From contig CAYVMD010000062.1 of the NCBI GenBank assembly GCA_964452465.1, positions 1 to 9,949 of the forward strand: a stretch of 9,949 nt of DNA, written 5' to 3'. Shown here one piece after another: positions 6,788-9,949 of this stretch. Origin of the DNA: CAYVMD01 sp964452465 (GTDB lineage Bacteria; Armatimonadota; JACIXR01). The stretch's first letter is position 1, and each line of letters starts with the position of its first letter. Below the pieces are notes generated by a model. It made no database searches, had not been told where the DNA came from, and was given only the letters and a program-made list of their open reading frames with translations. The position numbers and the translations under genes were made by a program.

Positions 6788-6821
6788 AAGAGGGGGACGC
6801 TCTTCCGAGCGTCCCCCTCTT
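6788..6821. terminator. Bidirectional hairpin terminator between converging operons
   Basis: Two perfectly complementary 15-base arms (6788-6802 and 6807-6821, AAGAGGGGGACGCTC and its complement) enclose a 4-base loop TTCC. The hairpin sits in the 77-base gap between the stop of the second oxidoreductase (6765) and the stop of groEL (6843). The base of the stem ends in TCTT, and the following sequence is only moderately T-rich in either direction (TCTCGCTTTA forward; TCTTATTTC in reverse). The strong GC-rich stem argues for factor-independent termination serving both units. Confidence 0.85.
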
Positions 6822-6842
6822 CTCGCTTTACTCCGATCGGCT

Positions 6843-8480
6843 TTACATCTCGTAATCCGAATAACTACCTCCGCCGGGTACCTTTTCCTTCTCCTTCTCG
6901 GGAACCTCCGTTACCAATGCCTCGGTGGTGAGTAGCATGGATGCTATGCTTGCCGCGTTCTCGAGAGCAGTCCTTGTTACCTTCACAGGGTCGATTATGC
7001 CCGCCTCTATCATGTCCCTGTAGGTTTCTGTAACCGCGTCGAAGCCCCAAGTGGTCTTGCCCTCTTTGTGGAGCTCCTTCACTCTCTCGAGAACGACAGA
7101 TCCCTCGTAGCCTGCATTGAAGGCAATTTGGCGAAGAGGTTCCTCTATAGCTCGTTTCACTATTCCGACGCCTATCTTCTCGTCGCCTTCCACTTCTAAT
7201 CCATCGAGAAGAGGGGCGATGGCAACCAAAGTAGTTCCTCCGCCGGCGACGATTCCCTCCTCAACTGCTGCCCTAGTAGCGTTCAGAGCGTCCTCAAAGC
7301 GATGCTTCTTCTCCTTCAACTCCGTCTCGGTAGCAGCACCTACTCTGATTTGAGCAACACCTCCGGCGAGCTTAGCCAACCTCTCCTGTAGCTTCTCCCT
7401 ATCGTAGGAGGATTCCGTCTTCTCCAACTCTGCCTTTATTTGTTCTATGCGTCCCATTACCGCTTCTTTGGAGCCCTTACCCTCTATAATCGTTGTTTCC
7501 TCCTTGCCCACCACCACTTTCTTGGCTTGCCCCAGCATATCAAGGGTTACATTCTCCAACTTAATGCCCAATTCCTCAGATAGGAAGGTGCCACCAGTGA
7601 GGATGGCTATATCCTGCATCATCGCCTTTCGTCTCTCGCCAAAGCCAGGAGCCTTTACGGCGACCGAGGTAAGGACTCCGCGCAGTTTGTTCACCACTAA
7701 GGTGGCTAAAGCATCTCCCTCGACATCCTCAGCAATGATGAGAAGAGGTCTCCTTGCAGTAGCTACCTTCTCCAAGAGGGGGATTAGATCGGTGGCAGAG
7801 GAAATCTTCTTCTCATGGATGAGGATATAGGGATCCTCCAAAACCGCCTCCATCCTCTCGGGGTCGGTGACCATGTAAGGAGAGATATACCCCTTATCGA
7901 ATTGCATACCTTCCACTACTTCGACCGTGGTCTCCAACCCCTTGGACTCCTCGATGGTTATAACGCCATCCTTCCCCACCTTGTCCATCGCATCCGCTAT
8001 TATTTCCCCCAACTCCCTATCGTTGCCCGCTATGCTCGCCACATTGGCTATTTCTTCCTTCTTGTCTATCTTTATCGCCCTCTTCTTTAATTCCTCTACC
8101 ACCTTTTGCACCGCCTTCTCTATACCCCTCTTCAGGGCTATGGGATTAGCCCCCGCAGCTACATTCTTCAGCCCTTCTGTGACCATGATCTGGGCTAAGA
8201 GGGTAGCGGTAGTGGTCCCGTCGCCTGCTACATCGTTAGTCTTGGAAGCCACCTCCCTACACAATTGGGCTCCCATGTTCTCGAAGGGGTCCTTCAACTC
8301 TATTTCCTTGGCAACGGTAACACCATCCCTCGTTATGGTGGGAGAACCCCACTTTTTCTCGAGGACGACGGTCCTCCCTCGCGGACCAAGAGTGACCTTC
8401 ACTGCATCGGCTACTGCGTCCACTCCCCTTTGTAAAGCACGCCTCGCTGCCTCATTATAAAGCAATTGCTTCGCTGCCAT
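6843..8480 (-). CDS. groEL: Chaperonin GroEL (Hsp60)
   Basis: This 545-residue protein has standard length and no gaps. VTLGPRGR (29-36) and DGTTTAT (87-93) are the nucleotide-binding signatures, with D52 and D87 in their catalytic positions. The middle section carries the apical domain, and AAVEEGIVAGGG is the family signature before the second equatorial segment. It forms the double-ring folding chamber capped by GroES in the cytoplasm. The C-terminus ends EKEKVPGGGSYSDYEM in place of the Gly-Gly-Met repeats common in GroEL, so the flexible chamber-floor tail is short and of different composition. The ATG at 8480 has AGGAGG at 8496-8491, 10 bases upstream and directly after the groES stop. 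It is co-transcribed with groES across an 18-base gap. Confidence 0.98.
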   Translation of the reverse strand: MAAKQLLYNEAARRALQRGVDAVADAVKVTLGPRGRTVVLEKKWGSPTITRDGVTVAKEIELKDPFENMGAQLCREVASKTNDVAGDGTTTATLLAQIMVTEGLKNVAAGANPIALKRGIEKAVQKVVEELKKRAIKIDKKEEIANVASIAGNDRELGEIIADAMDKVGKDGVITIEESKGLETTVEVVEGMQFDKGYISPYMVTDPERMEAVLEDPYILIHEKKISSATDLIPLLEKVATARRPLLIIAEDVEGDALATLVVNKLRGVLTSVAVKAPGFGERRKAMMQDIAILTGGTFLSEELGIKLENVTLDMLGQAKKVVVGKEETTIIEGKGSKEAVMGRIEQIKAELEKTESSYDREKLQERLAKLAGGVAQIRVGAATETELKEKKHRFEDALNATRAAVEEGIVAGGGTTLVAIAPLLDGLEVEGDEKIGVGIVKRAIEEPLRQIAFNAGYEGSVVLERVKELHKEGKTTWGFDAVTETYRDMIEAGIIDPVKVTRTALENAASIASMLLTTEALVTEVPEKEKEKVPGGGSYSDYEM

Positions 8481-8485
8481 TCCTG

Positions 8486-8497
8486 CAACACCTCCTT
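8486..8497 (-). promoter_or_regulatory. groEL ribosome binding site, identical over 12 bases to that of groES
   Basis: AAGGAGGTGTTG on the minus strand precedes the groEL ATG by 5 bases, with its AGGAGG core 10 bases away. The same 12 bases occur before groES at 8802-8791. The match suggests equal, strong initiation of both subunits, or a duplicated leader. Confidence 0.8.
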
Positions 8498-8498
8498 T

Positions 8499-8786
8499 TT
8501 ATTCCTTTATGGCGTATATGGAATCTTCATCTAAGATTATATACTCTTCTCCATCTATTTCCACTTCCGTCCCTCCATATTTTGAAAAAACCACCCTGTC
8601 GCCCACCTTTACTAAAGGAGGCACCCTTTGACCATTATCCAATAACCTACCTTCACCTACAGCTACGACAGTTCCCTCTTGGGATTTTTTCTTAGCGGTA
8701 TCCGGGAGGATTATGCCGCCCTTCGTTTTCTCTTCCTCCGGATCTGGCTTCACTAAAACTTTGGCACCTAACGGCTTCAATGCCAT
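8499..8786 (-). CDS. groES: Co-chaperonin GroES (Hsp10)
   Basis: This 95-residue protein has standard length. The opening LKPLGAKVLVKPDPEEEKTKGGIILPDTAKKK contains the mobile loop (about 17-34) with the GGIIL contact that docks on GroEL. GTVVAVGEGRLLDNGQ is the roof-loop region, followed by VKVGDRVVFSKYGGTEVEIDGEEYIILDEDSIYAI, the closing beta-barrel signature. It forms the heptameric lid of the GroEL chamber. The ATG at 8786 has an AGGAGG core at 8801-8796, 9 bases upstream. It is the first gene of the groES-groEL operon and reads away from mreB. Confidence 0.98.
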   Translation of the reverse strand: MALKPLGAKVLVKPDPEEEKTKGGIILPDTAKKKSQEGTVVAVGEGRLLDNGQRVPPLVKVGDRVVFSKYGGTEVEIDGEEYIILDEDSIYAIKE

Positions 8787-8790
8787 AACA

Positions 8791-8802
8791 CAACACCTCC
8801 TT
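8791..8802 (-). promoter_or_regulatory. groES ribosome binding site, identical over 12 bases to that of groEL
   Basis: AAGGAGGTGTTG on the minus strand lies just before the groES ATG at 8786, with its core 9 bases from the start. It sits at the end of an AT-rich leader (about 8803-8848). Confidence 0.8.
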
Positions 8803-8830
8803 CTTTTGGATTTTTCTATGATTTTCTATT

Positions 8831-8864
8831 ATTATAAATTAACACTTAAAAGTCCCAGCGTCAA
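8831..8864 (-). promoter_or_regulatory. Possible groES-groEL promoter
   Basis: On the minus strand a perfect TATAAT lies at 8836-8831 and a good -35 box, TTGACG, at 8864-8859, but they are 22 bases apart. At the normal 17-base spacing the -10 box would be TAATTT (8841-8836), a poor match. One of these arrangements, or an alternative sigma factor, probably drives the operon. I found no complete CIRCE operator (TTAGCACTC-N9-GAGTGCTAA) here. Confidence 0.4.
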
Positions 8865-8907
8865 CTCTATCCTAGCTGAGAGAACCGCGGGTTTAGCAAT
8901 GGCATTA

Positions 8908-8936
8908 TAGACGTTTACCCTCCTTATTGATAAAAT
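8908..8936 (+). promoter_or_regulatory. Likely mreB promoter
   Basis: TAGACG (8908-8913, 4 of 6 to consensus) is followed after 17 bases by TAAAAT (8931-8936, 5 of 6). The predicted start near 8943 leaves a leader of about 29 bases that includes the AGGAGG at 8956-8961. It is the best-spaced promoter on this strand in the 185-base divergent gap. Confidence 0.5.
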
Positions 8937-8971
8937 GAATAAAAGACGAAGAAAGAGGAGGAAAACAAACA

Positions 8972-9949
8972 ATGTTTTGGAGCAGAATAGCAAGCAGATT
9001 TTCCAAGGATATGGGAATAGATCTCGGCACCGCTAACTCCCTCGTTTATGTGAAGGGAAGGGGTATCCTTTTGCGCGAACCCTCCGTGGTCGCTATGGAT
9101 AGAGTAAGTGGCAAGGTATTAGCGGTGGGAGAAGAAGCGAAAAGGATGATAGGAAGAACCCCTGCCAACATAGTAGCTGTAAGACCCTTAAAGGACGGGG
9201 TAATCGCGGACTTCGATATAACCGAGAAGATGCTCTCCTACTTTATCACCAAGGTACATAAGCGCCGGACATTAGTCCACCCGCAGGTGATAATAGGTAT
9301 ACCTTATGGGGTTACCGAGGTTGAAAAACGAGCCGTTCTCGACGCTGCTATCCGAGCGGGAGCAAGGGACCCCCAATTGATAGAGGAACCAATGGCATCG
9401 GCAATAGGTTGTGGGCTCCCTGTTACAGAACCCCGAGGATCTATGATAGTGGATATAGGAGGAGGCACAACCGAGGTGGCAGTGATATCCTTAGGGGGAA
9501 TAGTAACATGCCGTTCCATAAGAATCGCAGGGGACGAAATAGATGAAGCAATCGCTTCCTACATAAGGAGAGTGCACAACCTTCTAATTGGAGAAAGCAC
9601 CGCTGAGCAGATAAAGAGCCAGATTGGCTCTGCCTTCCCCTTGGAAGAAGAATTGGAGATGGAGGTAAAGGGGAGAGATCTTATTACCGGTCTTCCTCGT
9701 TCAGTAAAGGTCTCCTCGGGAGAGATTAGAGAAGCAATTGCGGAACCCCTTAATGCCATAGTAGAAGCAGTAAAGGCAACCTTGGAAGCAACTCCCCCTG
9801 AGCTAGCAGCCGATATAATGGAAAAAGGGATAGTATTAACGGGTGGAGGGGCATTGCTTCGTAAATTAGATGCCTTGATCTCTCATGAAACAGGGATCCC
9901 CGTGGTCGTAGATCACGATCCCCTAACATCAGTGGTATTCGGAGAAGGT
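8972..9949 (+). CDS. mreB: Rod-shape-determining actin homologue MreB (3' end cut by window edge)
   Basis: The frame is open for 326 codons from the ATG at 8972 to the right edge; full MreB is about 330-345 residues, so only the end is missing. The N-terminal MFWSRIASRF could be the amphipathic membrane-binding helix. GIDLGTANS (15-23) is phosphate loop 1. LIEEPMASAIGCGLP (136-150) is the connecting segment with the catalytic glutamate. VDIGGGTTEVAV (160-171) is phosphate loop 2, and VLTGGGALL near the end is the adenosine motif. MreB polymerises under the cytoplasmic membrane and guides cell-wall synthesis in rod-shaped cells. AGGAGG lies 10 bases before the ATG. It diverges from groES; mreC/mreD may follow beyond the window, but this cannot be seen. 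Confidence 0.97.
   Translation, partial: MFWSRIASRFSKDMGIDLGTANSLVYVKGRGILLREPSVVAMDRVSGKVLAVGEEAKRMIGRTPANIVAVRPLKDGVIADFDITEKMLSYFITKVHKRRTLVHPQVIIGIPYGVTEVEKRAVLDAAIRAGARDPQLIEEPMASAIGCGLPVTEPRGSMIVDIGGGTTEVAVISLGGIVTCRSIRIAGDEIDEAIASYIRRVHNLLIGESTAEQIKSQIGSAFPLEEELEMEVKGRDLITGLPRSVKVSSGEIREAIAEPLNAIVEAVKATLEATPPELAADIMEKGIVLTGGGALLRKLDALISHETGIPVVVDHDPLTSVVFGEG

Noticed and set aside
7927..8460. 177-codon open frame on the plus strand opposite groEL
   Set aside because: It is fully antisense to a highly conserved gene, has no ribosome binding site or recognisable motif, and its Ser/Ala/Pro-rich composition is what groEL codons give in reverse.
8812..8829. TTTTCTAT repeated with a 10-base period in the groES leader
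   Set aside because: There are only two copies in an AT-rich leader, which is easily chance.
8839..8847. TTAACACTT resembling the left half of a CIRCE operator upstream of groES
   Set aside because: The sequence 9 bases downstream (AGCGTCAAC) does not match the GAGTGCTAA right half, so no inverted repeat forms.

Overview
The window reads as ordinary bacterial chromosome: dense genes, short intergenic gaps and strong AGGAGG-type ribosome binding sites. The groES-groEL and mreB genes are clearly bacterial (group I chaperonin; rod-shape actin). Arginine is mostly AGA/AGG, isoleucine is often ATA and the proteins are rich in Glu and Lys. This suggests a moderately GC, possibly thermophilic lineage. 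Paired Gfo/Idh/MocA oxidoreductases and a non-canonical thymidylate synthase homologue would fit something like Armatimonadota or another deep-branching phylum, but that placement is a guess from protein flavour. I see no mobile element, CRISPR array, rRNA, tRNA or phage signature.

Layout. (1) Positions 1-2974, minus strand: a three-gene unit transcribed leftward, consisting of a divergent thymidylate-synthase-fold protein, tldD, and the N-terminal half of its partner tldE/pmbA running off the left edge. The genes are joined by TGATG and ATGA stop/start overlaps. The first gene probably starts at a TTG at 2974, behind a good ribosome binding site and a near-consensus promoter. (2) Positions 2975-3096: a divergent promoter region. 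(3) Positions 3097-6765, plus strand: a four-gene unit of a shortened DnaJ-like protein (possibly on an almost leaderless mRNA), a membrane-anchored family 2 glycosyltransferase, and two Gfo/Idh/MocA oxidoreductases of 326 aa each. The second oxidoreductase lacks the usual glycine-rich nucleotide motif. (4) Positions 6766-6842: a perfect 15-bp hairpin terminator between converging units. (5) Positions 6843-8786, minus strand: groES-groEL, with a GroEL tail lacking GGM repeats. (6) Positions 8787-8971: a divergent promoter region. (7) Positions 8972-9949, plus strand: mreB, cut by the right edge.

How they work together: TldD and TldE form a heterodimeric metalloprotease. The thymidylate synthase relative would act on pyrimidine nucleotides, and its link to TldD/TldE is by position only. 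The glycosyltransferase and oxidoreductases suggest sugar or glycoconjugate chemistry with unknown substrates. GroES/GroEL and MreB are housekeeping. No intergenic stretch exceeds 185 bases. The items most worth a second look are the thymidylate synthase relative and its placement, the nearly leaderless dnaJ-like gene, and the oxidoreductase with the altered Rossmann motif.
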